Source: Prevotella ihumii (GTDB lineage: Bacteria; Bacteroidota; Bacteroidia; Bacteroidales; Bacteroidaceae). From it: 39,674 bases of DNA. The notes under the pieces were generated by a model. It saw only the letters and a list, made by a program, of their open reading frames with translations, was not told the DNA's origin and made no database searches. Positions within the stretch are counted from its first letter, which is position 1, and every line of letters begins with the position of its first letter. Below, piece after piece: positions 18,552 through 27,700 of the stretch. The DNA lies in contig NZ_LT706987.1 in NCBI RefSeq assembly GCF_900155655.1, forward strand, positions 3,036,991 through 3,076,664, read 5' to 3'. A program made the position numbers and the translations under genes.

Positions 18552-19766
18552 TTATTTAGCTTTGCCAATAGGAAGACTGTAACCAATGGTAAGGCTGACA
18601 GTCTGAAGATTATTCATACGCTCCTGATAGCCATAGTCATTGGCACTGGTGCGGAGCATATCATTAAATTCGAAACCGTATTCCAGTCCTGCCTCAAGAC
18701 CGTTCTTTATATCAACATAGCCAATTTTTATAGTAGGAATGAATACTACTCGTGCTTTGACAGATTCTCTCAGATGATCCTGGGTACGTTCAGCCTGCTG
18801 TCGGTATACCTCTCCAATGCGGTCATTGGTGAAGTCGATATTACGGCTGCCAAACGGAATAGCGGCACTAATTCCTGCTCCCATATAGAACTTTGGGAAA
18901 GCATAGAAACGAAGCAGGACTTGTGGAGTAATGAAATTATAATGAAATCGTGTAGTCTCGGTTACATTTTCAGGTATCTTATGCTCTGTCAGCTTGCTGA
19001 GAATACGGGTGTAATCAATGCCCAGCTCAGCACCTAATCTACGATATTGCCATGTGCCAAAGATTCCAATACGAGGATTTACACCACCACGTTCACTCAT
19101 TGTGAAAGTAGGGCGTATATCATAGTTTTCAATAATACTGCTTAATCCTGAAATGCTGAAATAACCAACTCCAGCTCTGAGTCCTATCCGAAAAAGGTGA
19201 TAGTGAGGAAAAGAATAAGTTATCAAAGATGGTGTATCTTTCGGAATTTCCTCTACTATGGTGGGCTGGCTATTCATAGAGTTGTCAAGAACATGTTCAC
19301 CTGTTTCCAGATTTGTTGGCTCATTGTCTGGTTCGCTCATCTCATGTTTTCTAATGGCTGTTTTATCGTTTACAGATGAAACGTCAGTTGATAACGATGG
19401 AGAAAGGATAGGCTGCTCTGACGAGGAATGTTTGCCATTAGCGGTTTTCCTTGTCATGCTTGATTTTTTAATTCTCCTTGTATTGATACTTGTAACGTTT
19501 CGGGACACATTCCCCAGCTTATTATATACACAATATGAACGTCCCGAATCTTTCTGCACATTTGTCTTGTCTAAAGAAGAAGAGACATGCGGTGTAGTAG
19601 ATTGTGATAATGCCTTGTCTGCTGTCTTTTGTTCTATACGCTGCTCAGACTCTGGTTCGTCATTAACACAGCGTTCTATACCAAAAAGAGTAGCTATGCC
19701 AAGAAAGATTCCTGCCAGAATATAACGTTTTTTTCTGTTGCTCTTGTCCCTCATAGATAAGCTCAT
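18552..19766 (-). CDS. Inner-membrane-anchored protein ending in an outer-membrane beta-barrel
   Basis: The 404-residue product has a short basic start (MRDKSNRKKR) and one membrane helix (about 14-31, YILAGIFLGIATLFGI). A long hydrophilic Ser/Thr/Lys-rich linker (about 35-180) follows, then a C-terminal barrel of the OMP_b-brl/PorT type (about 190-404, with alternating strands such as RIGLRAGVGYFSI and LQTVSLTIGYSLPIGK). No lipobox fits at the Cys after the helix (GIERC). The cytoplasmic stub is too short for an anti-sigma domain, unlike other Bacteroidota proteins of this plan. It could bridge the two membranes. A second start four codons in (19754) is equally possible. It starts 5 bases after the preceding gene ends, so the two are surely cotranscribed. 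Confidence 0.85.
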   Translation of the reverse strand: MSLSMRDKSNRKKRYILAGIFLGIATLFGIERCVNDEPESEQRIEQKTADKALSQSTTPHVSSSLDKTNVQKDSGRSYCVYNKLGNVSRNVTSINTRRIKKSSMTRKTANGKHSSSEQPILSPSLSTDVSSVNDKTAIRKHEMSEPDNEPTNLETGEHVLDNSMNSQPTIVEEIPKDTPSLITYSFPHYHLFRIGLRAGVGYFSISGLSSIIENYDIRPTFTMSERGGVNPRIGIFGTWQYRRLGAELGIDYTRILSKLTEHKIPENVTETTRFHYNFITPQVLLRFYAFPKFYMGAGISAAIPFGSRNIDFTNDRIGEVYRQQAERTQDHLRESVKARVVFIPTIKIGYVDIKNGLEAGLEYGFEFNDMLRTSANDYGYQERMNNLQTVSLTIGYSLPIGKAK

Positions 19767-19771
19767 AAGGG

Positions 19772-20491
19772 CTAAAGTTTAAAAAGATAGCTGATACTTA
19801 GCTCTATGTTCTGTCCATGGGTTGAATGTTCTGCCCAGTTATAGTCATTACGTTCTGTCTTAATGGTAGAGTTCAATCCGTGAAAGTAACGTAAATCTAA
19901 AGCCCAGTGGTTGCCAATTTCATATCCAAAACCACCGCCAACGGCAATATCTGGCTGCCCTGTTAACTTCTCTTTCATTAGACGTTCCGTCTCATCGACA
20001 GTGGCAAAATGATAGTTTGCAAACTTACTTTCTTCTTGATTACTCTCGTAAGATATGCCCTTGCCATTAAGGTTAGCTCCCGCGCGTCCTCCAATTGAAA
20101 TATTGAAGCCTTTGCGCCAAGGATAAATCTTCAACAGAGCAGATACGCCAATGTAATTATAACGAGGTGTAACTTTATAGTTTAACTCCTTATTATCATT
20201 ATAGACAAGCTGTGAAGCCTTCTGCCAATAGCTAAATCCACCTTCAACACCTATGATGGAACCATCGACATGATACTGAGCAAATACACCAACTGTTGGC
20301 GTAAGCTGCCACTTGTCTTTGAAACTGTAATTGGAATAATAGTCTTCAGGAACAAGAATCTTATCCAGACCAGTAGTGACAGACATGCCGCCACCCAAAC
20401 GGATGCCTAACTTGAAGGTGGAATCCTGCGCAGATAAATGCCCGCATGAGAGACATAGTGCTAATACGGTGACTGACTTGATGATGTTCAT
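19772..20491 (-). CDS. Outer-membrane beta-barrel protein, PorT/OMP_b-brl type
   Basis: The 239-residue product has a signal peptide (MNIIKSVTVLALCLSCGHLSA, cut before QD) and about eight predicted amphipathic strands such as LGIRLGGGMSVTTGL, YIGVSALLKIYPW, FNISIGGRAGANL and IAVGGGFGYEIG, ending NIELSISYLFKL with the aromatic-rich last strand common to outer-membrane barrels. It is the first gene of the leftward toxin operon, with a putative promoter just upstream. A pore or anchor role for the toxin is possible but unproven. The barrel call is firm at the family level. Confidence 0.87.
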   Translation of the reverse strand: MNIIKSVTVLALCLSCGHLSAQDSTFKLGIRLGGGMSVTTGLDKILVPEDYYSNYSFKDKWQLTPTVGVFAQYHVDGSIIGVEGGFSYWQKASQLVYNDNKELNYKVTPRYNYIGVSALLKIYPWRKGFNISIGGRAGANLNGKGISYESNQEESKFANYHFATVDETERLMKEKLTGQPDIAVGGGFGYEIGNHWALDLRYFHGLNSTIKTERNDYNWAEHSTHGQNIELSISYLFKL

Positions 20492-20516
20492 ATTGCTAAC
20501 TGTTTGATAATTTTTG

Positions 20517-20545
20517 CAAAAATACGAAAAACAGTGAAAATCAAC
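20517..20545 (-). promoter_or_regulatory. Putative promoter of the leftward RHS operon
   Basis: On the minus strand TATTTTTG (20524-20517) matches the Bacteroidota -7 box TAnnTTTG. A weak GTTG lies 17 bases further up as a poor -33 box. The first gene starts at 20491, so the leader would be about 20 nt. Confidence 0.5.
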
Positions 20546-20642
20546 CGCAACTGTCGTAAATTTAACATTTTTGTAGGCTTAATTCCCTGTAAAAGGAATG
20601 AATAGTATGAAAAACTGTGGACGAGAGGTAAAATCCATTGAG

Positions 20643-20677
20643 TTTGTTGGATATTTCATTTTTAGTTACTATCTTTG
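20643..20677 (+). promoter_or_regulatory. Weak plus-strand promoter candidate
   Basis: TTTG at 20643-20646 and TATCTTTG at 20670-20677 match the two Bacteroidota boxes, but the 23-base spacing is longer than the usual 19-21. A small hairpin (AAGAAAC 20722-20728 with GTTTCTT 20735-20741) lies downstream; no gene follows. Confidence 0.3.
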
Positions 20678-20820
20678 CCGTATCTATTGGTCTTTGAAGC
20701 ATTGCAGAATAAAGAAAGGAAAAGAAACTCGCTCGTTTCTTAATCGTTCACCTTAATTATATCATATATTCTGCTTTCTATTAGTAATCAGCCAATTACA
20801 TTCATACCCACTACTTTCAT

Positions 20821-20851
20821 TTTGGAGTAGCACAAAAATTGTGTACCTTTG
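20821..20851 (+). promoter_or_regulatory. Strong Bacteroidota-type promoter in the spacer
   Basis: TTTG (20821-20824), a 19-base spacer and TACCTTTG (20844-20851) match the -33/-7 consensus exactly. Transcription would begin near 20857, with no open reading frame of note behind it before a terminator 50 bases on. Confidence 0.6.
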
Positions 20852-20856
20852 CTCCG

Positions 20857-20924
20857 AGGTTAATTGATGATATTTCACAATACAAAGTTAATTAATCTTG
20901 GGGAGACAGAGGTCTCCCTTTTTT
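20857..20924 (+). ncRNA. Candidate small RNA of about 70 nt
   Basis: The stretch between a consensus promoter and an intrinsic terminator is too short and unstructured to encode a convincing protein, so a free small RNA is the simplest reading. It starts GAGGTTAATTGATG and ends in the terminator hairpin. I do not recognise a known RNA family. Alternatives are a leader left from a lost gene or a chance arrangement. Confidence 0.4.
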
Positions 20925-20930
20925 ATTTTT
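20901..20930 (+). terminator. Intrinsic terminator
   Basis: GGGAGAC (20901-20907) pairs with GTCTCCC (20912-20918) around the loop AGAG and is followed by TTTTTTATTTTT. This is a textbook rho-independent terminator on the plus strand. Confidence 0.8.
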
Positions 20931-21838
20931 TAAGCATTGCTTGTTGATTTTCCACTCATGGGGGCTGCTCGCCCCAAATCCCTCGGTGTTTTCTGGTATA
21001 GATTATTAAGCTAAACCTACACCTGAAATTGCAGTTCTATGTTGAACTTGCGTACCCTCTGTTTGTTTCATTTTAACATTTCAATCTGTGAAATAGAATT
21101 GTTTTGTATTTCGTATTTATAGTTTCAAAACACGTATTGTTGATTTGTGCGTTCCCAAAGTTTAAGTTTGGGAGCCTCAAACATATATGTATTGCATTGT
21201 CATAGTTCAACTTTGGTGGGCTCATAGTTCAACTTTAGGTTGCTAAAATACCACGAAACACCGCATATTTTGTTGGTTTTGTCGTTTTTATAGTTTTATG
21301 TTTCCAAAGTTTCGGGTGCATTGTTTTGCACATATTACTTATTATGTGTGTTAATGTTCTGTTTATTAAGTGTTTACGATTGCACACAAATTTAGCCCAA
21401 TCTTGTGTGCAATATGTCTTTATGTTCTAAATCTGTGAAATATGGCATGATGAATTAACATTTCCGTTCTATAAATCAGAAAATATGAAGAGAATAACCG
21501 ACAATAAATATAAGGTTGGTGGGGCACAATTGTGCTAAATGATGTTTTGTGCGTAAAGATGCGCCAAAAAGTTTTAGTAAAAACGTCGTTTTAGAAGTGC
21601 AGAATTAGCGTTGGTGATGCAACTGTAAAGGTTGTTTTGCGATTTCTTTACAGCATTATTTGACAAATTCCTTAATTCCGCAGTATTTTTTCTTGTGAGA
21701 AAACTTTATATGTTGAGATGTCTTTTTGGGGCTCTATATGTTGATATGAGGTACTTCGGTGTTTTTTGGTCTTTTCTAAGCATAAAATCCCCCACCCAAA
21801 CCAATGGGGAAGTATGAAAAGCCACAAAGAAATGATGT
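20931..21838. other. AT-rich spacer without a convincing gene
   Basis: About 900 bases with stops in all frames apart from one 61-codon frame (21632-21817) lacking any sign of being real. It holds small structures: GGGGC/GCCCC hairpin near 20961-20975, CCCAAA/TTTGGG at 21154-21172, two direct copies of TCATAGTTCAACTTT (21200-21214 and 21222-21236), and CTGTAAAG/CTTTACAG (21623-21630 and 21646-21653). None can be given a function from sequence. Confidence 0.5.
21670..21701 (+). repeat. Left copy of a 32-bp imperfect inverted repeat flanking the IS1380 remnant
   Basis: CCTTAATTCCG...TCTTGTGAGAA here matches the reverse complement of 23230-23261 at 27 of 32 positions. The repeats lie 138 bp beyond the transposase stop and 101 bp beyond its start. 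They may be an older dispersed repeat into which the IS went, or related to the element's outer ends. Confidence 0.55.
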
Positions 21839-23129
21839 TTATTCAATGAAGACCTCAGCGTAGTAGGTTTTATTTGTATATAGGTTCAGAACGTTCTGCC
21901 TTCCAGTGCGCACCCATTTTGCTGGTACGCTGACAAAATGGAGGATAAAGGCTTTCAGCCTGCTTGTCTTTTTCAATGGCTTGACCTTATCGCTGATATG
22001 ACGGACGAGATAGAAGTTCTTCAGCATGGCGGTAACCATCATGAAAACCATGTTCTCAGCCATAAAGGAAAATGGAAGATGTGACCAGCCGAAGTCATTG
22101 TTCTGTATGTCGAAGTTCTTTTCGCTTGCTCCACGCTCATTATAAAATGTAATGATGTCTTTCTCGGTAGATATCCAGTTATTGGTGAGGATACAGCGGT
22201 ATGTGTATATTACTCCGAACATATCTGTCTGCTCCCTGCCATCCTTGTCTTTCAAAGGACTACGCTGTACGACAAGCCTGTATGACTTTCCTTCTATTAA
22301 GTTGTCTATGCTGACGGAGGTGACATCGCATCTCTCATAATCAACCTCAACACTCTTCCATTCTTTCAGCTGGCGGAAGTCCTCGTGTCGGCTGCCGCAG
22401 TTGGATGCACGTATATAGAACGTGTTGCAGCGCTGCTCTACGGTTTGGATAATTTCCTTTGAGAACGATCCGCAATCAGCACGGAAACGCTCTATTACCA
22501 CACCAAGTTCTGAGGTTACACGGTCCATAATGGAGCGTGTCTTCTTAATGGAATCTCACATTGGTGTTTCCGTCACGATTCTCACCTCCGACTATGATTC
22601 CCCCAATGGAAGCCCAACCAGGGAAATAGCCAAAGTCCTGCTTGTAAGAATATTTTGCATCGAACTTGTGGGCTGGAATAAACTGGTGATCAAAGTCTAA
22701 GTCTACATGACTGCCCACCTTTATAAGCCCCATTCTCTGTATCATCCGTAATAGTAAGGTGTTCAGCTTCTCTGCCGTGTTGAAACTATACGACTTGCCG
22801 GAGGTCTCGCTCTTGTAGACAATGTTCTCTTCAGCAAGCTCCTTTAGTCCGCGCCCCACAGTGTCGGCACCGGGTAACAGCGTATCAGGTCTCTGCTTGA
22901 ACTGCCCAATAAGCGCATTGATGTCCTCAAGGCATTCTCCACCACAAAGGTAACTGAAGAAGAGAGAGCCGAAAATACTTCCATAACAGAATGCTTTGCC
23001 GCTACTTCCACGTTTGCCCAATACAGATTCGGTAAGTTTTTCAAAGCCCAACTTTGAGAAAACGTCCATAATATGATAAATTCCACCGAAAGAAGTGATA
23101 TTCTCGTTTTTAATTGCTACCTTTGCCAT
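21839..23129 (-). pseudogene. IS1380 family transposase broken by stop and frameshift
   Basis: Two adjoining frames give one transposase. The first (23129-22545, 194 residues) ends after GYFPGWASIGGIIVGGENRDGN and TNVRFH, where IS1380 transposases continue with HQ-x-D-T. A TAA stands at the Gln position and the frame shifts by one base before the second part (22528-21839, 229 residues). The second part begins MDRVTSELGVVIERFRADCG and contains the conserved FRADCGSFSKE and the late EKDIITFYNERGASEKNFD. The sum, about 423 residues, is near the normal size. No slippery heptamer is visible at the joint, so this is damage rather than programmed frameshifting, and the element should no longer move on its own. 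Confidence 0.87.
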
Positions 23130-23190
23130 ATTAGTTTTTTGCTTACTTGTTATGTTTACAGCACCAAGATAGGTGAAATTTCTGACATAT

Positions 23191-23227
23191 CCAAGTGTTT
23201 TGAGAACTTTGTTTCTCAGGCACTTGG
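23191..23227. promoter_or_regulatory. Interrupted palindrome upstream of the BREX regulator, possible operator
   Basis: CCAAGTG (23191-23197) pairs with CACTTGG (23221-23227) and TGAGAA (23201-23206) with TTCTCA (23213-23218). It lies 47 bases before the XRE regulator gene and lacks a T-run, so an operator or a repeat element is more likely than a terminator. No confident TAnnTTTG box was found next to it. Confidence 0.4.
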
Positions 23228-23229
23228 AG

Positions 23230-23261
23230 TTCTCACAAGAATTTATGCTACGGAATTAAGG
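23230..23261 (-). repeat. Right copy of the 32-bp imperfect inverted repeat
   Basis: Reverse complement of 21670-21701 with five mismatches. It ends 13 bases before the regulator gene, inside the region where the BREX promoter should be. Confidence 0.55.
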
Positions 23262-23274
23262 TATTTATCGGAAT

Positions 23275-23478
23275 ATGGAAAAGATTAATCGAATAAAAGC
23301 TGTGCTCGCAGAAACCGGGCACACGGGAAAGTGGTTGGCTTCTCAATTAGGGAAGGATCCAACGACAGTCTCAAAATGGTGTATAAATAAGATTCAACCA
23401 GATCTTCAAGTGTTGTCAACGACAGCTTCACTATTGGATGTCAATATCAGAGATTTATTGGTTGACTCTAAAAAATAA
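23275..23478 (+). CDS. XRE/Cro-CI-type helix-turn-helix regulator of the BREX operon
   Basis: The 67-residue product is almost only a Cro/CI helix-turn-helix domain: helix 2-3 reads KWLASQLGKDPTTVSKWC, followed by IQPDLQVLSTTASLLDVNIRDLL, the usual end of the fold. It starts at ATG 23275, and brxA starts 13 bases after its stop, so the two are one transcript. Small regulators of this type are often found in front of BREX operons and probably bind near their own promoter; the palindrome at 23191-23227 is a candidate site. The specific target is inferred. Confidence 0.88.
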   Translation: MEKINRIKAVLAETGHTGKWLASQLGKDPTTVSKWCINKIQPDLQVLSTTASLLDVNIRDLLVDSKK

Positions 23479-23491
23479 GAGGAGAGTGACG

Positions 23492-24127
23492 ATGCAGACA
23501 GAGAAAACCTACAACTTGACCTTTACAGCTGGCACACTTCTCTTGAATGAGACTTATGCCGTGGCCGAGGCCTATCTGGAGAGTGGATGCGACTGGGGAA
23601 AGACCCAAACCATTACTTTCGAGCAAAATCTAATGGCCAAAGATAAGGTCAGTACCAACCGACGCTTCTTTTCGCTGGTGAAACAACGTATCTCGGTGCT
23701 GAATGAAGAGGAGCTTGATTTGTTGGCCAACAGCACTGTGCTTATTCGCCGACAGATGTTGCTGCTGGCCATTTGCAAGGCACATGCACTAATCTTTGAT
23801 TTCATCTCCGTGAATGTGCGCGACTGTTTCTTCGCTATGCAAGAACGAGTGACGCACGCTAATTTCAATGAGTTTTTTAATGAAAAGAAATATGTGCATC
23901 CCGAGCTGGAAGCAATCACCGATCTCACGGTTGCAAAGATTCGTCAAGTGGTTTTTCGCATCTTAGAGCAAGCCGAGCTCATAGAGTCTATCGATACGGG
24001 GCTGATTCAGCGACCTTACCTCTCAGAAAAAGTCGAACGGGTCATCGTCAAAGACAATCCCAAATGGTTGGCTGCTTTTCTCTATTCAAATAACGAAATC
24101 AATAATGCCTGCAGTTTGTATGAATAA
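23492..24127 (+). CDS. brxA: BREX protein BrxA
   Basis: BrxA (DUF1819 family) is a small DNA-binding protein of type 1 BREX phage defence. The 211-residue product begins MQTEKTYNLTFTAGTLLLNE and shows the family's helical pattern, with a LARRQML-like stretch (LIRRQMLLLAICKAHALIFDFI) and a central FFNEKKYVHPELEAIT. I start it at ATG 23492, because the good ribosome site AAGAGGAG sits just upstream; a longer frame from 23438 overlaps the regulator gene and lacks a ribosome site. Its last bases overlap the start of brxB. The order brxA-brxB-brxC-pglX confirms the assignment. Confidence 0.9.
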   Translation: MQTEKTYNLTFTAGTLLLNETYAVAEAYLESGCDWGKTQTITFEQNLMAKDKVSTNRRFFSLVKQRISVLNEEELDLLANSTVLIRRQMLLLAICKAHALIFDFISVNVRDCFFAMQERVTHANFNEFFNEKKYVHPELEAITDLTVAKIRQVVFRILEQAELIESIDTGLIQRPYLSEKVERVIVKDNPKWLAAFLYSNNEINNACSLYE

Positions 24128-24716
24128 TATAGATATGGATACCCTCTTCGAAGGGGTTTATCAGAAGCTCATTTCACCCGACTTCGGCAAGAATTTGGGC
24201 GGAGAATTACCGTTGTTCATTCAGCCTATCCCCAATGCGGGACAGACTGAACTGAATGCACAAACAGAACGCTTGACCACGCGCCTTTCCAAGAAAGGGA
24301 AAACAGCCCTCACCATCGACCTTTATCAGCTCTGCATGACGCTGTTGGAGGAAGAAGGTGCGTTAGAAACCATTCTGGAAGAAGAACCTAACATCGCATC
24401 CGAAGATATTGTCTCTACGATTGACAGCATTTTAGATATGAAATCGGTGGTAATCCCTCGTATCAGTGAACGTATTCAGACTGAGAACCCCAACTATGTG
24501 TTCATCACAGGCGTAGGACGTGCTTATCCTTTCGTGCGTTCGCATGGCATCTTAAACAATATTGACGAACTGGCCAAGGGGAACAAGCTCATTCTCTTCT
24601 TCCCTGGCGAGTACAACAACTTACAACTCTCTCTCTTCGGAATCATTTCGGATGAGAACTACTATAGAGGCCACAACCTCGATGACTGCTTAAGCTTGAT
24701 GAGCGTAAGCGAATAA
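24120..24716 (+). CDS. brxB: BREX protein BrxB
   Basis: BrxB (DUF1788 family) is a conserved component of type 1 BREX, thought to assemble with the other BREX proteins; its exact role is unknown. The 198-residue product includes NYVFITGVGRAYPFVRSHGILNNID and LILFFPGEYNNLQLSLFG, both typical of the family (a Rossmann-like end seen in DUF1788). ATG 24120 overlaps the brxA stop; ATG 24105 would add five residues and cannot be excluded. A 71-base gap follows that contains one arm of a 39-bp inverted repeat. Confidence 0.9.
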   Translation: MNNIDMDTLFEGVYQKLISPDFGKNLGGELPLFIQPIPNAGQTELNAQTERLTTRLSKKGKTALTIDLYQLCMTLLEEEGALETILEEEPNIASEDIVSTIDSILDMKSVVIPRISERIQTENPNYVFITGVGRAYPFVRSHGILNNIDELAKGNKLILFFPGEYNNLQLSLFGIISDENYYRGHNLDDCLSLMSVSE

Positions 24717-24718
24717 AT

Positions 24719-24757
24719 AAGCTCAAAATCTAACAAAGCTAATTTATAGAACCAGCC
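24719..24757 (+). repeat. 39-bp perfect inverted repeat, left copy (brxB-brxC gap)
   Basis: This stretch, beginning AAGCTCAAAATCTAACAAAG, is the exact reverse complement of 38681-38719. Similarity stops at both ends of the 39 bases. It fills more than half of the brxB-brxC gap. The two arms enclose brxC, pglX, the AlbA_2 gene, pglZ, brxL and the DUF4062 remnant, 13.9 kb in all. Confidence 0.95.
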
Positions 24758-24787
24758 TAAAAGTTACACTTGATAAAATCTAAAACA

Positions 24788-27700
24788 ATGATACAGGAAC
24801 AAATTTACAAGAAGGATATTAACCGCGTAATCGACGGCGTAATCAAGGCCGACAGCGTGGCCAAACTCAAAGACGAAATCACAGAGTATGTCATTACAGG
24901 TGAACAGCTTAAACTGCTGCCTTGCTTGTTTAATACGTTAGTGCCACCCCGGCAGCCCAACTGTGTATGGATTTCCGGCGATTTCGGTAGTGGTAAGTCT
25001 CACTTGCTGAAAATTCTCTCTTATGTTCTTGAAAACAAATACGAGATTGAGGGCCGTCTCTGTGGCGACCTCTTTGCAGAAAAAGCGGCCGACGATTTTG
25101 AGCTGGAGGGACAGATTCAGAAGGCCTGCAAAGTGCCTACTGAGTGTGCTTTGTTTAATATCCAGGAGTTGTTCGATGGCTTCGGAAAGAATGCCAGCGA
25201 TCCAGTGCTCACCATCTTCCTGAAGGTGTTCAACAAGAAGTTTGGTTATGACGATAAGAAACCTGAAATTGCAGAAATCGAACGCTATTTCGATAATAAG
25301 GGCCAATACCAACATCTCAAAGCAATGTACCAGCAACGCTTCGGAAAGGCGTGGGAAGACGACCGCAAGTCCATCCTACTCAACCTCCATAAGTTGGCAG
25401 AGGTAGTGGCCGAACTCGAAAGTACCGACAAGGATACCGCCGAGAAGAACCTTCGTGCGCAGATTCAGGGTTTCAAGATGGATATTGATGGTTTCGTGGC
25501 CATTGTGAAGGAGTATTTGGCCAAACAGCCGGCCGGTAGCCGTTTCATCTTCTTTGTCGACGAGGTGGGTCAGTTCATCGGCAAGGACGTACATCGTATG
25601 CTCTCCCTCCAGACCATAGCCGAAGGTTTGACTGACAAAACCAAGGGCCGTGCCTTCTTGGTAGTGACTTCGCAGATGGATATGGATGCCACGGTGGGTG
25701 ACCTGAATGCGCAGCAGAGCTATGACTTCTCGCGTATTCAAGGCCGTTTCACCACCCGTATCAACCTGACCAGCGCCAATGCCGATGAGGTGATTCAGCG
25801 TCGTCTGCTCGAAAAGAAGGACGAGCCTAACCGTCAGCTCTGCCTCGAATACGACAAGCAGAAGAACATCATCCGCAGCCTCTTCAACTTTGGCGACCAG
25901 AGCCAGTTTAAGAATAACTATAAGAGCGATGAGCAATTTGCCATCTCTTTCCCCTTCGTGGATTATCAATTCGACCTCCTGCAGGCTTCCATCATCGAGC
26001 TGAGCAAAAACAATGCCTTCAGTGGTAAGCAGCAGTCGGTAGGTGAACGAAGCATGCTCACCATCACCCAAGCCGTGGCCCAGCAATACAAGGACAAGGA
26101 TTTGAGTCAGATTGTGCAATTCTGCGACATGTACGAAGGCTTGCGCGGTGTGCTACAAACTAAAATTACCAACGATATTCAGCAGGCAGAGCGCACTTTG
26201 GGCAACGAACTCGCCTTGAAGGTGCTCAAAACGCTCTTCTTAGTGAAATATGTCAAGGGATTCCCCTCTACGCTCGACAATATCACTCGTGTGATGCTGC
26301 CCACGCTCGACACCGACTTCCCTGCTTATCGCAGCCACATCCACGAAGCTTTGAATAAGCTCGTGCGCCAGTCGTACATCGAAAAAGGGGCTAACGAAGA
26401 GTACCACTATCAGACCAACGAAGAAAAAGATATTGAGACTGAAATCAAGAATGAAGAACTTCGTCCGGAAGCCACCAATGAGGAGTTGAAGAAAATCTTC
26501 CGCGATGAGATATTCCCTGATTCCAAGATTAAACTCTCTGCCTATAAGATATTCCCCTATGGTCGAATGGTTGATGAGGTGCAGGATGGCCGTGACGCAG
26601 AGATGTTTATCCATTTCCTCACGCCGCTCAACAACCTCAGCGAGACTGACCGCAATAATCTGTGCATGTACTCCATGCGTCACCCCAATCAACTCATTGT
26701 AGTGTTGGGTGAAGATAAGGACCTGCAAGACGACCTCGTGATGTTCAAGAAGGCCGACAAATGTCTCACTCGTTTGCTCTCCAGCAATGATGAAGGCTAT
26801 CGTCAGCAGATTATCTCGGATAAGCGTCGTGTCAACAGCCGTCGTCGCGAAGCTATCGTAGATCGCCTCACACAACTTACCAAGTCTGCCAAATTATTTA
26901 TTGGTGGCAACGAACTCACCGACATCCATTCGCAAGACATCAAAAATCGTCTAACCGATGCTATGAAGTGCCTTGTAGAGCAGGTCTATACCAACTTGAA
27001 GATGCTCACCATCGAGTACGATGATGCCATGCTCAAGAGCATTATCAATAGCACCACCACAGGGTCAGTCTTTGGTGGAATGCAGGAGGATGCTTGCAGC
27101 ATGGAAATCTTCAACGAAATCAGTAAGCAAAAACGCATAGCTGTTCGTACGAAGATTAAAGATTTGGTAGAATATTTCAAGGGCAATACCTATGGTTGGT
27201 ACGAGACGGCTATTCTTTGCATCATTGCGAAGCTCTATAAGCTGGACAAGATTTCGTTCCGCTGCAATGGACAACCCGTGGCCGATCGCGACCTCTATAA
27301 TGCCTTGACCAACTCGATGCAGCAAGCCACCACCCTGGTAGATATTGAAGAGGCCATCACCCCTGCACAGGTCAATCAGTTGAAAGGCTTTTATAAAGAG
27401 TTTTTCAACGATGAGAGTTGCACCGCTCAGAGTGCCAAGGATGTACATACAGCCTTCATTGAGCGTCTAAAACGTGATATGGAGGAGTATCGTTTGCTCT
27501 CCGATCGCCATCGTTTTGAGTTCGTCAAAGGTTTGGATGAAGTCATGGATTCGCTTTGCGAACTTTCAGCCCTCATTTACCCGGGCCTTTATCAGAACAA
27601 GAAGAAGCTGGAGGATACACTGGACGACAAACTTGACATTGCCGATGCCATTCGCAACTTTACCAAGAGTCCACAGTTCAACATCTTCAAGCAGGTGGAA

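Noticed and set aside
21632..21817. 61-codon frame in the spacer
   Set aside because: Hydrophobic low-complexity composition, no ribosome site or neighbour logic; probably chance in AT-rich DNA.
22520..22560. Possible programmed frameshift joining the two IS1380 parts
   Set aside because: No slippery heptamer such as AAAAAAG at the joint, and IS1380 transposases are normally one frame; damage is simpler.
23073..23288. 71-codon plus-strand frame before the regulator
   Set aside because: It overlaps the IS1380 transposase start, the palindrome and the repeat, and its reading is explained by these elements; no independent support as a gene.
25376..26119. Long minus-strand frames opposite brxC, pglX and pglZ
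   Set aside because: Antisense shadows of high-confidence BREX genes with Leu/Val/His-rich sequence and no recognisable domain.
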